Shown here one piece after another: positions 1 through 9,183 of a stretch of 14,044 nt of DNA. The DNA is from Anaerolineaceae bacterium UBA1415. GTDB lineage: Bacteria > Chloroflexota > Anaerolineae > Anaerolineales > Anaerolineaceae. The stretch spans positions 1 through 14,044 of the forward strand of contig DBPR01000027.1 in NCBI GenBank assembly GCA_002305635.1. The letters are read 5' to 3'. The notes under the pieces were generated by a model. That model made no database searches. It saw only the letters and a list, made by a program, of their open reading frames with translations, and was not told where the DNA came from. Both the position numbers and the translations under genes were made by a program. Position 1 is the first letter of the stretch. Every line of letters starts with the position of its first letter.

Positions 1-105
1 TAGGGATATTTGAAACTGAAACAACACTGTCGACAAATGCGAATTATGGCAGCCCGATAAGGTATACTTTTAACATCTTATTCCTCGATTCGCAGCGGAG
101 GGCTC

Positions 106-1251
106 ATGAACACTTTAATTTCAGCAAACAGCTTTATGGCAGTCTTTTTTCAGACTGGCAAAGAAACCGATTGGTTGCAAACCGGCCTGGGAGTTGCCTT
201 ACTGGTGGCGCTACTGGGACTTTTGGTTTGGCTCTTTATCAAAGGCTCTTTAGCACAATGGTTTCGGGCCGGTATACAATCCGGCAAGTGGAAACTGCGT
301 GACATGCAACTGGTCAACGAGGTAAAGAAAACCGAACGCGTCAAACTAACGCAGATCGAAGAGCTTGGCCTGAAAGCATGGAATTCAAAGGTGAGCGACC
401 CCAGTTACGCCCAACTTTGGGCCGATCTGGAAGGTGTTGAGGCGCAAATTGGCACCATCAGGCAGCATTCGCGCGGTTTGCAGGATAATCTGAATCTGGT
501 TCACGCTCAGAAGGATGAGCTTGAGCGCAGCTATGATGAACAGATCGCGCAGTTGGATGGCGAGTATAAGAATACCGAGCAAAAGCTGAAAACAGCTCAA
601 TCGGAGTTGCGTCAGTTGGAAAACGAGCTGGACAACCTCGCCAATGAAAAAGGGTTGCTGCAACGGGATATCAAGGCCACCAGGACGGACCTGATCAACA
701 GCGAAAGCTCGGAGGAGCCTGACCGTGTTGAGATCATGGGCAGATTAAATTCCCGCCTGGATGGACTGGTGCAAAATCTGCTCGAGGTTAGTAATGCTGA
801 ACCTGAGCTGGCAAGCCGAATTCCAGCGCGGCAATCCGAGGTGCTTTCCCTGAACACGCGAGTTAACGAACTTGTGGATCAAATTCGAAAGCTTGAAAAT
901 AAAAAACGAAACGAACTCCAGCCACTGGAGCAACAAGCGGAAGCCCTCGGGAAGCAGATCAAAGCGCGCAATGACGAAGCGGATGAGCTCGAAAAGAGCA
1001 TGGAACCAAAGATCAAATCGCTGGGGCATATGGTCGATACTGCGCGACCCCAGGCTGAATCCCTTCAGGCGGATTATGACGAACTGGACGTGAGCTATCA
1101 GAAACTGGCGACTGCTGGTCAGGATCGCAGCGATCTGGCACAGCAACTGGAAGGGCTGGACAAGGGTGCCTCGCGCAATTTTTATCTTCTGATCGTTTTG
1201 ACCGTTGTGGTGGTGATTATGGCAATCTTATTGATCCTTAATGTGTTTTAG
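106..1251 (+). CDS. Coiled-coil protein with N- and C-terminal membrane segments, unknown function
   Basis: I do not recognise a named family for this 381-residue protein. A hydrophobic segment spans about residues 26-46 and a second very hydrophobic one fills the C-terminus (about 359-379), ending almost at the stop codon. Between them, roughly residues 65-350 are highly charged, with heptad-like Leu spacing and many Glu/Lys/Gln residues, typical of long coiled coils. Two membrane anchors flanking a coiled coil suggest a hairpin or extended protein lying on one side of the membrane, probably the cytoplasm; that topology is inferred. The ATG at 106 follows a GGAGGG at 97-102 at short spacing. 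The next gene starts 13 bases after the stop, so the two are probably co-transcribed. A role as scaffold or envelope-organising protein is possible, but nothing in the sequence proves it. Confidence 0.85.
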   Translation: MNTLISANSFMAVFFQTGKETDWLQTGLGVALLVALLGLLVWLFIKGSLAQWFRAGIQSGKWKLRDMQLVNEVKKTERVKLTQIEELGLKAWNSKVSDPSYAQLWADLEGVEAQIGTIRQHSRGLQDNLNLVHAQKDELERSYDEQIAQLDGEYKNTEQKLKTAQSELRQLENELDNLANEKGLLQRDIKATRTDLINSESSEEPDRVEIMGRLNSRLDGLVQNLLEVSNAEPELASRIPARQSEVLSLNTRVNELVDQIRKLENKKRNELQPLEQQAEALGKQIKARNDEADELEKSMEPKIKSLGHMVDTARPQAESLQADYDELDVSYQKLATAGQDRSDLAQQLEGLDKGASRNFYLLIVLTVVVVIMAILLILNVF

Positions 1252-1264
1252 CGCGGGGGCCTGG

Positions 1265-3685
1265 ATGAAATCAATTCAAGAGCTGCTGAAAGCCCTGACG
1301 CTGGAAGAAAAAACCGCCCTGAGCTCGGGGCTGGACACCTGGCACAGCAAGGCAGTCGAGCGACTGGGGATACGTTCCATCCTGATGCACGACGGCCCGC
1401 ACGGCCTCAGAAAGCAGCAGGACACCAGCGATAGTCTGGGATTGAACGAGAGCGTGCCCGCGACCTGTTTCCCGACCGCGGTGACGCTGGCTTGTTCCTT
1501 TGACCGCGAATTGCTGGGACAGGTTGGCGAAGCGATCGGCAAAGAGGCGCTGGAGCAGGAGACAGATATCGTCCTGGGACCTGGGATCAACATCAAACGA
1601 TCGCCTTTGTGCGGGCGAAATTTTGAATACTTTTCCGAAGACCCTGTTCTGGCTGGGGAGCTGGCGGCGGCGTATATCAATGGCGTGCAGTTCCAGGGCG
1701 TCGGAACGAGCCTAAAGCATTTTGCGGCCAATAATCAGGAGTTTTGCCGGGTATTAAATAACTCCCAGGTGGATGAGCGGACCCTGCGGGAAATCTACTT
1801 AAAACCTTTCGAGATCGCCATCCGAAAAGCTCAGCCGTGGACGGTGATGACCTCGTACAACAAGCTCAACGGTGAATACACCGTGCAGCACCGTCAGCTC
1901 ATGACGTATATTTTGCGGGATGAATGGGGCTTCGAGGGGCTGGTGGTCACGGATTGGTCGGCGATGGATGACCGCGTCAAGGCAGTTTGGGCGGGAACTG
2001 ATCTTGAGATGCCAAGCAGCGGAAGGAATCGGGATGAACAGCTGCTGAAAGCAGCCAAAGCGGGAAAAATTGACCTGGCATCGATCGATCGGTCGGTGAG
2101 CAATCTTTTGCGGTTGATCGAAAAATGTGATCAGAAGAAGGCCAAACCCGGCAAGGAAGTTTATCTGGAAGATCATGAGCTGGCCCGAAAAGTTTTGGGC
2201 GAATCGGCTGTTTTGCTAAAAAATGAATTGGAAGTTTTGCCATTGGATCAGGAACAATCGGTGCTGGTGGTGGGTGAGATGGGCGAACAGCCGCATTATC
2301 AGGGCTCGGGCAGCAGCCGCGTGAACCCGACTTGTCTGGTGAATATCACCGAGGCGGTCGTCAACCGCGGTTTGGCCTGGGAGTATCTGCCGGGGTATAG
2401 CCTTGTGAGCCTGGATGACGCTTCGCTGCTGCGGGAGGAGGCCTGCCGTGCCGCCAGGGGCAAGGATGCGGTCGTGATCATTGCCGGTCTGACCGAAGAT
2501 GACGAGGCGGAAGGTTATGATCGCAGACATCTTGAGCTAACTGCCAACCAAAACGCGCTGATCGAGGCGGTCGCGGCGGTCAATCCGAATGTGGTCGTGG
2601 TGCTGCAGGGCGGCGGCGTGATGCTGCTGCCATGGCTCGATAAGGTCAAAGCGGTCTTGTTTGTCGGTCTGGCTGGGCAGGCTTTTGGCGACGGCACGTT
2701 GGATCTTTTGCTGGGTGAGGTCAACCCGAGCGGGAAGTTAGCCGAAACCTGGCCTTTGAGTCTGGCGGATGTGCCCAGCCAGCCCAGTTTTGGGCAGCGC
2801 TACAACAGCTCTTATCACGAGAGCATTTTTGTTGGCTATCGTTATTATGCCTCTGTTGGAAAAGAAGTTCGCTTCCCCTTTGGCTTTGGGCTGTCTTACA
2901 CGGAATTTGAATTGAGCGAGCTGAAACTTGCTTCCACTGCAGTGGAAGCTGATGGGAACCTGAAGGTCAGCGTAAAAGTTAAGAATATTGGCAAAGTGGC
3001 GGGGAAGACAGTGGTTCAGCTCTATACCCGCGCTCCGAAGTCCTGGCTATTCAAAGCAGACCGTGAGCTGAAGGCTTTTGAAAAAGTGGGACTGGAGCCA
3101 GGTGAAGAAAAAGTGCTCGAATTTGACCTGGCAACGCAGGAGCTGGCGTTCTGGAACCCGCTCAGCCATAAATGGCAGGTGGAAGGCGGGGAATATGAGC
3201 TGCTTGTCGGGCTGGATTCATTGCATCTGCCCCTCTCTGCCAAATTCACGGTAAAGACTTCGGAAAATGAGGAGCCTATACCGGATTTTCGCGATCTGAC
3301 TCCGCAATATTATCAGCTGCCCCTCTATCCGGAAGGATTTAGCATCGAACAATTCGAGAAATTGCCGGGGTCGGTAGCGGTGCCGGAGCCTAAGCGAACG
3401 ACAGGGAATTTTGACCTGAATTCCACGCTTTGGGAAGCGCGTAATACCTGGCAGGGGCGCCTGGTCGCAAAACAAGCTCTTAAGGGCGCCGCGGTCTTGA
3501 TCGAGAACTCAACCGAGAACACTGGCAACGCCCGCCGCACGATCGAGGCTTCCACCATCGACGCGCCTTTGCGTTCGTTCATCCTCGGCGGCGTCAGCCT
3601 GGAAACGATCGAGGGTATTCGCGATATTCTCAACCTGCGCCTTCTCCGTGGCTTGTGGAAGGTATGGAAGGGCAGCCGCGAGTAG
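1265..3685 (+). CDS. Glycoside hydrolase family 3 beta-glycosidase (beta-glucosidase-like), cytoplasmic
   Basis: This 806-residue enzyme should hydrolyse terminal beta-linked sugars (glucosides or xylosides) with retention. Numbered from the ATG at 1265, the N-terminal GH3 domain has HDGPHGLR (about 42-49), KHFAANNQE (about 151-159), TSYNKLNGEY (about 196-205) and VTDW (about 228-231), with the likely nucleophile Asp230. The C-terminal alpha/beta domain has GSGSSR (about 347-352) and EGYDR (416-420), where Glu416 is the likely acid/base. FPFGFGLSYTEF (about 537-548) leads into a fibronectin-III-like domain (to about 660), then a further ~140-residue tail. There is no signal peptide, so it probably acts on imported oligosaccharides. 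I chose the ATG at 1265 over an in-frame ATG at 1241 because the latter lies inside the preceding gene, while 1265 follows a GGGGG at 1255-1259. The exact substrate cannot be read from sequence. Confidence 0.93.
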   Translation: MKSIQELLKALTLEEKTALSSGLDTWHSKAVERLGIRSILMHDGPHGLRKQQDTSDSLGLNESVPATCFPTAVTLACSFDRELLGQVGEAIGKEALEQETDIVLGPGINIKRSPLCGRNFEYFSEDPVLAGELAAAYINGVQFQGVGTSLKHFAANNQEFCRVLNNSQVDERTLREIYLKPFEIAIRKAQPWTVMTSYNKLNGEYTVQHRQLMTYILRDEWGFEGLVVTDWSAMDDRVKAVWAGTDLEMPSSGRNRDEQLLKAAKAGKIDLASIDRSVSNLLRLIEKCDQKKAKPGKEVYLEDHELARKVLGESAVLLKNELEVLPLDQEQSVLVVGEMGEQPHYQGSGSSRVNPTCLVNITEAVVNRGLAWEYLPGYSLVSLDDASLLREEACRAARGKDAVVIIAGLTEDDEAEGYDRRHLELTANQNALIEAVAAVNPNVVVVLQGGGVMLLPWLDKVKAVLFVGLAGQAFGDGTLDLLLGEVNPSGKLAETWPLSLADVPSQPSFGQRYNSSYHESIFVGYRYYASVGKEVRFPFGFGLSYTEFELSELKLASTAVEADGNLKVSVKVKNIGKVAGKTVVQLYTRAPKSWLFKADRELKAFEKVGLEPGEEKVLEFDLATQELAFWNPLSHKWQVEGGEYELLVGLDSLHLPLSAKFTVKTSENEEPIPDFRDLTPQYYQLPLYPEGFSIEQFEKLPGSVAVPEPKRTTGNFDLNSTLWEARNTWQGRLVAKQALKGAAVLIENSTENTGNARRTIEASTIDAPLRSFILGGVSLETIEGIRDILNLRLLRGLWKVWKGSRE

Positions 3686-3717
3686 TTCGTATAATTAGAA
3701 TGGTAAGAGAAATGTGC

Positions 3718-3747
3718 AAAGTGAGCTTTTTGACCTCACTTTATTGA
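3718..3747 (+). terminator. Probable intrinsic terminator after the GH3 gene
   Basis: AAAGTGAG at 3718-3725 and CTCACTTT at 3735-3742 form a perfect 8-bp stem with a 9-base loop, followed by ATT. The U-tail is short because the Us form the stem base. It lies 33 bases after the GH3 stop and before the ABC transporter, so it probably separates the two transcription units. Confidence 0.5.
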
Positions 3748-3791
3748 TCCGCGACTTGGTAAAAAATGGTAAATAAATCAGGAAGGAAAAG

Positions 3792-4691
3792 ATGGAAAGT
3801 ATTATTGAGGTAAGAAATCTTGATAAAAGTTATGGCAAAACTCAGGTGCTCTTCGATCTCAACCTGAATGTCAAAAACGGTGAGTGTCTGGGTGTTGTCG
3901 GCGGGAACGGGGCTGGAAAAACCACTCTTTTGGAATGCATCGAAGGCATCCGTGCCTGGCAGAAGGGTGATATTCTCATAGACGGATTGACCATTGAAAA
4001 TGATTCAAAACACTTAAGGAAGATCCTGGGCGTCCAGCTTCAATCTTCTTCCCTGCCTGCTGAGATCAAGGTAAAGGAAGCAGTCGAGCTTTTTGCGGTT
4101 GAGCATGATGTCAGGGTCGATGAAAAACTTTATGATGAGCTTGACGTCAGGCAATTGCTGGATAAGCAGTATGGGAAGTTGTCAACCGGGCAAAAAAGAC
4201 GTCTGCACCTCCTGTTAGCCGTACTCCACGATCCGAAAATTTTGATATTGGATGAACCGACGGCTGGACTGGACGTCAACTCCAAGCATCTGCTTTATAC
4301 CAAGATCAATGAACTCAAGGAAAAAGATAAGACGATCCTGCTTACTTCCCATGATATGTATGAAGTGGAGAATTTATGCGATCGGGTCGTTTTTATCGAC
4401 AAGGGGCGCATCAGCAAGGAGTTGAGTGAAGAAAGTTTGCAGGACAGGGACAGGCATGTGATCGCCATCTCCAGTCAGAAGAACAGCCTGAGCAAGGTGG
4501 ATACCATGTATGCCAGGTTGATCGAAGAAAAAGACGGGGTGCTTTTCTTCGAGTGCAGCAATATCAACGCTTGTCTCAAGGAGTTCCTGGAACACCTGGC
4601 GGCTCAGGATGACGAAGTTATTGATGTTTACCTGAAAAAGAAGACAGTCGAAGAAGAGTTAACAAAGATGATGCGAGGTGAGGAGCAATGA
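3792..4691 (+). CDS. ABC transporter ATP-binding protein (ABC-2 exporter type)
   Basis: This 299-residue cytoplasmic ATPase powers the permease encoded next. Visible motifs are Walker A GGNGAGKTT (37-45), a Q-loop Gln near residue 84, the signature LSTGQ (130-134), Walker B LILDEP with catalytic Glu155, the D-loop GLD, and the switch His187 in LLTSHD. After the nucleotide-binding domain (about 1-215) comes an ~85-residue C-terminal region, a layout common in exporter ATPases of the drug/antibiotic/lipid export type. The start ATG follows AGGAAGGA at 3780-3787. The stop overlaps the permease start as ATGA at 4688-4691, indicating translational coupling. No substrate-binding protein is encoded nearby, so export is more likely than uptake. 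The cargo cannot be told from sequence. Confidence 0.95.
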   Translation: MESIIEVRNLDKSYGKTQVLFDLNLNVKNGECLGVVGGNGAGKTTLLECIEGIRAWQKGDILIDGLTIENDSKHLRKILGVQLQSSSLPAEIKVKEAVELFAVEHDVRVDEKLYDELDVRQLLDKQYGKLSTGQKRRLHLLLAVLHDPKILILDEPTAGLDVNSKHLLYTKINELKEKDKTILLTSHDMYEVENLCDRVVFIDKGRISKELSEESLQDRDRHVIAISSQKNSLSKVDTMYARLIEEKDGVLFFECSNINACLKEFLEHLAAQDDEVIDVYLKKKTVEEELTKMMRGEEQ

Positions 4692-5410
4692 AATCTCTAA
4701 AAGCCCTTTTGGTCAATTTGAAAATTTACTATCTGATGACTTTCCGGAACACTTTCCTGGTCATTGCCCATTACCTTTTGCCCGTTTTGTTTTACCTCTT
4801 ATTCAGTGTTGTTTTTGTGGGAATCAACGAAGAAAACAAGAGGACCATCATCATGAGCATGACTGCCTTTGGTCTGGCGATGAACAGCTATATCGGCTTG
4901 CCCGGCAGCGTTGTGCGTTATGCCATCGGTGATATCAAAAGAGCATACATCGCTGGCGGGATCAAACTCTGGCATGTCTTTGTCTGTGCCGCCATCAGCA
5001 ATATGGTCCATTGCTTTGTTACTTCTATGGTCATCCTGTTCACAGCAAAACCATTGTTTGGGGCGGTCATGCCAGAGTCTATGGGCTGGTACTTCCTCGC
5101 TCTTTTGATCAGCATTGTTCTTTCAACGCTGATGGGAGTGGTGATTGGGATGTTCTCAAAGACGGAAGGTTTCGCGACCATTATTTCCCAGGCTACCTTT
5201 TTGCCTTCTCTCTTCCTGAGCGGTACCATGGTGCCGATCGAATTCCTGCCCAAAATTTTACAGACGATCTCAGATATGATCCCGCTGAAGCATACTTACG
5301 TTTTGCTGCAGGGCTATGACCAGCGATCGCTGATCTTCTCCCTAGGTTTCATCGTGACATTGCTGGTTTTGTTGGTGATAAGGTATCGGTTTATTATTCG
5401 GAGAGAATAA
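4688..5410 (+). CDS. ABC-2 type transporter permease
   Basis: This 240-residue integral membrane protein has about six hydrophobic segments (roughly 23-45, 54-76, 98-120, 131-155, 163-183 and 217-236), the usual count for an ABC-2 exporter half-permease. The motif area around residues 165-185, with the sequence LFLSGTMVPIEFLP, matches the conserved 'SG..P...LP' region that precedes the last membrane helix in ABC-2 permeases. It presumably pairs with the upstream ATPase as a dimer of each. A strong Shine-Dalgarno (GAGGTGAGGAG, 4675-4685) lies inside the ATPase gene, and the start overlaps its stop by four bases. Substrate unknown: small molecules, peptides and lipids are all handled by this family. 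Confidence 0.93.
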   Translation: MKSLKALLVNLKIYYLMTFRNTFLVIAHYLLPVLFYLLFSVVFVGINEENKRTIIMSMTAFGLAMNSYIGLPGSVVRYAIGDIKRAYIAGGIKLWHVFVCAAISNMVHCFVTSMVILFTAKPLFGAVMPESMGWYFLALLISIVLSTLMGVVIGMFSKTEGFATIISQATFLPSLFLSGTMVPIEFLPKILQTISDMIPLKHTYVLLQGYDQRSLIFSLGFIVTLLVLLVIRYRFIIRRE

Positions 5411-5524
5411 GAATAGTTTTACCGAGTCTTACGATTACGATTGATTAGAAGTGGGTTGCCAAAACCAGATGGCATAATTTATGTAAGCAGTTGCTATTTG
5501 CCTCCTATGTGGAAATTGAAGATT

Positions 5525-5579
5525 AGGAGGAAATACAATGATAACCAAAGGCAATGACAACAGTCTTACCTCTTTTTAG
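5525..5579 (+). other. Orphan ribosome-binding site with a 13-codon ORF
   Basis: AGGAGG at 5525-5530 lies 7 bases before an ATG at 5538. The frame reads MITKGNDNSLTSF and stops at TAG (5577-5579). The initiation signal is as good as any in the window, yet no gene follows; downstream is the 3' end of a convergent gene. It could be a leader peptide, a tiny secreted or regulatory peptide, or the surviving 5' end of a gene whose body was lost. A TTGCCA at 5456-5461 with TATGTA at 5480-5485 (18-base spacer) could be its promoter, but the match is weak. The short inverted repeat TGCCA/TGGCA (5457-5461, 5470-5474) in the same place could instead be a weak terminator for the ABC operon. Confidence 0.35.
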
Positions 5580-5606
5580 ATATTTAATATGTTTAGTATT
5601 AGTTAG

Positions 5607-6089
5607 CTATTCAACATGTTTTGAAATAATTGAATAAACTCTGTCAATTTCTTCATCTAGTATTGTTCGTACACTTGCGATAAAATCTGACATCTTAGCT
5701 GGAAGTTCGTCCTCTCCATAGAGCTCTTCAGAACTTTCTTTCCAAGTAACACCTTTGCTTTCGTTAAAAGCATATCTTACATAGGAGTCATTTAGTATCT
5801 TTCTTTGTTTCCTGATTTTACCCCTAATGTTTTCGGGAAAAAGAGGGGAAGTATTATCAACAACTTTAAGTGCCGATACAAATTGGTTATATAAAGCTAT
5901 GCCAATATCGTCTGTTTCATGGCTGGATGAAAGGTCTTCTCGGCCTTGTTTCAAGAGTTTCAAATGATCATATAAAAAATCTAACTTGACTTTTTCCTCA
6001 GCACTCTTCTTTGAGACCCAAATTGCATAAAAACTGGAAACTACGGCTAAAAGAGACATTAGTATTGTGATAATTTCTTGTAATTTCAT
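5607..6089 (-). CDS. Small membrane-anchored protein of unknown function
   Basis: This 160-residue protein matches no family I recognise. Residues about 5-26 form a single hydrophobic helix followed by a Lys-Lys pair, consistent with an N-terminal anchor or uncleaved signal and a cytoplasmic body. The rest is charged and probably helical, with conspicuous acidic stretches (for example around residues 122-130 and 145-152). The ATG at 6089 has a GGGAG Shine-Dalgarno about 8 bases upstream on the minus strand. The gene and its flanks are clearly more AT-rich than the neighbouring clpB and ABC genes, which suggests recent acquisition or relaxed constraint. It stands alone, with its own promoter just upstream and the clpB terminator beyond that. 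No terminator is evident after its stop. Confidence 0.72.
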   Translation of the reverse strand: MKLQEIITILMSLLAVVSSFYAIWVSKKSAEEKVKLDFLYDHLKLLKQGREDLSSSHETDDIGIALYNQFVSALKVVDNTSPLFPENIRGKIRKQRKILNDSYVRYAFNESKGVTWKESSEELYGEDELPAKMSDFIASVRTILDEEIDRVYSIISKHVE

Positions 6090-6115
6090 TAGTATCTCCC
6101 TGTGATGTTGAAATT

Positions 6116-6145
6116 ATTATATTTTTTCAGCCAGTGCAACGTCTA
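6116..6145 (-). promoter_or_regulatory. Probable sigma70-type promoter of the small unknown gene
   Basis: Read on the minus strand, TAGACG (6140-6145) is followed after 18 bases by a perfect TATAAT (6116-6121). The predicted start of transcription near 6109 gives a ~20-base leader before the ATG at 6089. Confidence 0.45.
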
Positions 6146-6178
6146 TTAATTTGTATGTTTATTATAAATCAAATCAAT

Positions 6179-6206
6179 AAAAAAGGAAGAGAAAACTCCC
6201 TTCCTA
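6179..6206 (-). terminator. Intrinsic terminator of clpB
   Basis: On the minus strand, AGGAAG (6205-6200) pairs with CTTCCT (6189-6184) around a short, partly paired loop and is followed directly by a run of six Ts (6184-6179, the first also closing the stem). It begins about 10 bases after the clpB stop codon. Confidence 0.8.
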
Positions 6207-6215
6207 TCAATTTTC

Positions 6216-8801
<2,586 letters not shown>

Positions 8802-8837
8802 AATTCCTCCTTTTCAATTTCGTATATTCTTTGTACA

Positions 8838-8866
8838 GGTATAGAATAACCATTGATTGTTAGCAA
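8838..8866 (-). promoter_or_regulatory. Candidate clpB promoter
   Basis: On the minus strand, TTGCTA (8866-8861) and TATACC (8843-8838) are separated by exactly 17 bases. The -10 box is imperfect. The predicted start near 8831 leaves a ~30-base leader containing the AAGGAGG site. No HrcA (CIRCE) or CtsR repeat overlaps it. Confidence 0.42.
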
Positions 8867-8953
8867 AAGGTAAGAATGGATCGGATGATCTTAGATGTTT
8901 TAGTCAAGATGGGCGTTGCAACCCGCTACAAGCCGCGTTTAGTATGACAAATG

Positions 8954-8982
8954 AAAAAGCCGGATTCTTATGGAATCCGGCC
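8954..8982 (-). terminator. Strong intrinsic terminator of the feo operon
   Basis: GCCGGATTC (8959-8967) and GAATCCGGC (8973-8981) form a perfect 9-bp GC-rich stem with a 5-base loop. On the minus strand it is followed by TTTTT (8958-8954). It lies 19 bases beyond the last gene of the feo operon. Confidence 0.88.
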
Positions 8983-9000
8983 TACATTGGGACTGCATTT

Positions 9001-9183
9001 TTACTGCCCCTGGGATTTCAGGGGGTTGGGTTTTGCCGCGCGGGCGCATTTTCGCGCCATTGGGCAAGCATAACAAGCGCCTGGGCACTCTGGGTTCTCC
9101 TTTTTCTGCCGCACCATTGAGGCGATGATCAGCCCAACGATGATCAACAAAAGCGCGCCAACGAAGAAGGTACCCCAGGTCAT
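9001..9183 (-). CDS. FeoB-associated Cys-rich membrane protein
   Basis: This 60-residue protein has one N-terminal membrane helix (about residues 5-24), then a basic stretch, then a cluster of four cysteines in the pattern C-x3-C-x2-C-x5-C (residues 33-46). That build matches the small 'FeoB-associated Cys-rich membrane protein' family often found directly after feoB in anaerobes; its exact role is not established, but a metal-binding accessory or gating partner is commonly suggested. Its ATG (9183-9181) overlaps the feoB stop as ATGA, so translation is coupled. A GGAG lies about 11 bases upstream inside feoB. The operon terminator follows soon after the stop. A different product is unlikely given position and Cys pattern. 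Confidence 0.85.
   Translation of the reverse strand: MTWGTFFVGALLLIIVGLIIASMVRQKKENPECPGACYACPMARKCARAAKPNPLKSQGQ

Noticed and set aside
1241..1264. Earlier in-frame ATG for the GH3 gene
   Set aside because: It lies inside the end of the preceding gene, has no ribosome-binding site, and adds residues (MCFSAGAW) that do not look like a GH3 start; the ATG at 1265 follows GGGGG.
3730..3735. TTGACC as a -35 box for the ABC operon
   Set aside because: It lies in the loop of the hairpin at 3718-3742 and has no -10 box at a suitable distance.
8802..8900. CIRCE or CtsR heat-shock operator before clpB
   Set aside because: Neither the TTAGCACTC/GAGTGCTAA repeat nor a GGTCAAA tandem is present.
8857..9120. 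Plus-strand open frame over the feo terminator and the Cys-rich gene
   Set aside because: No ribosome-binding site; it reads through a perfect terminator stem and is antisense to a recognisable gene.
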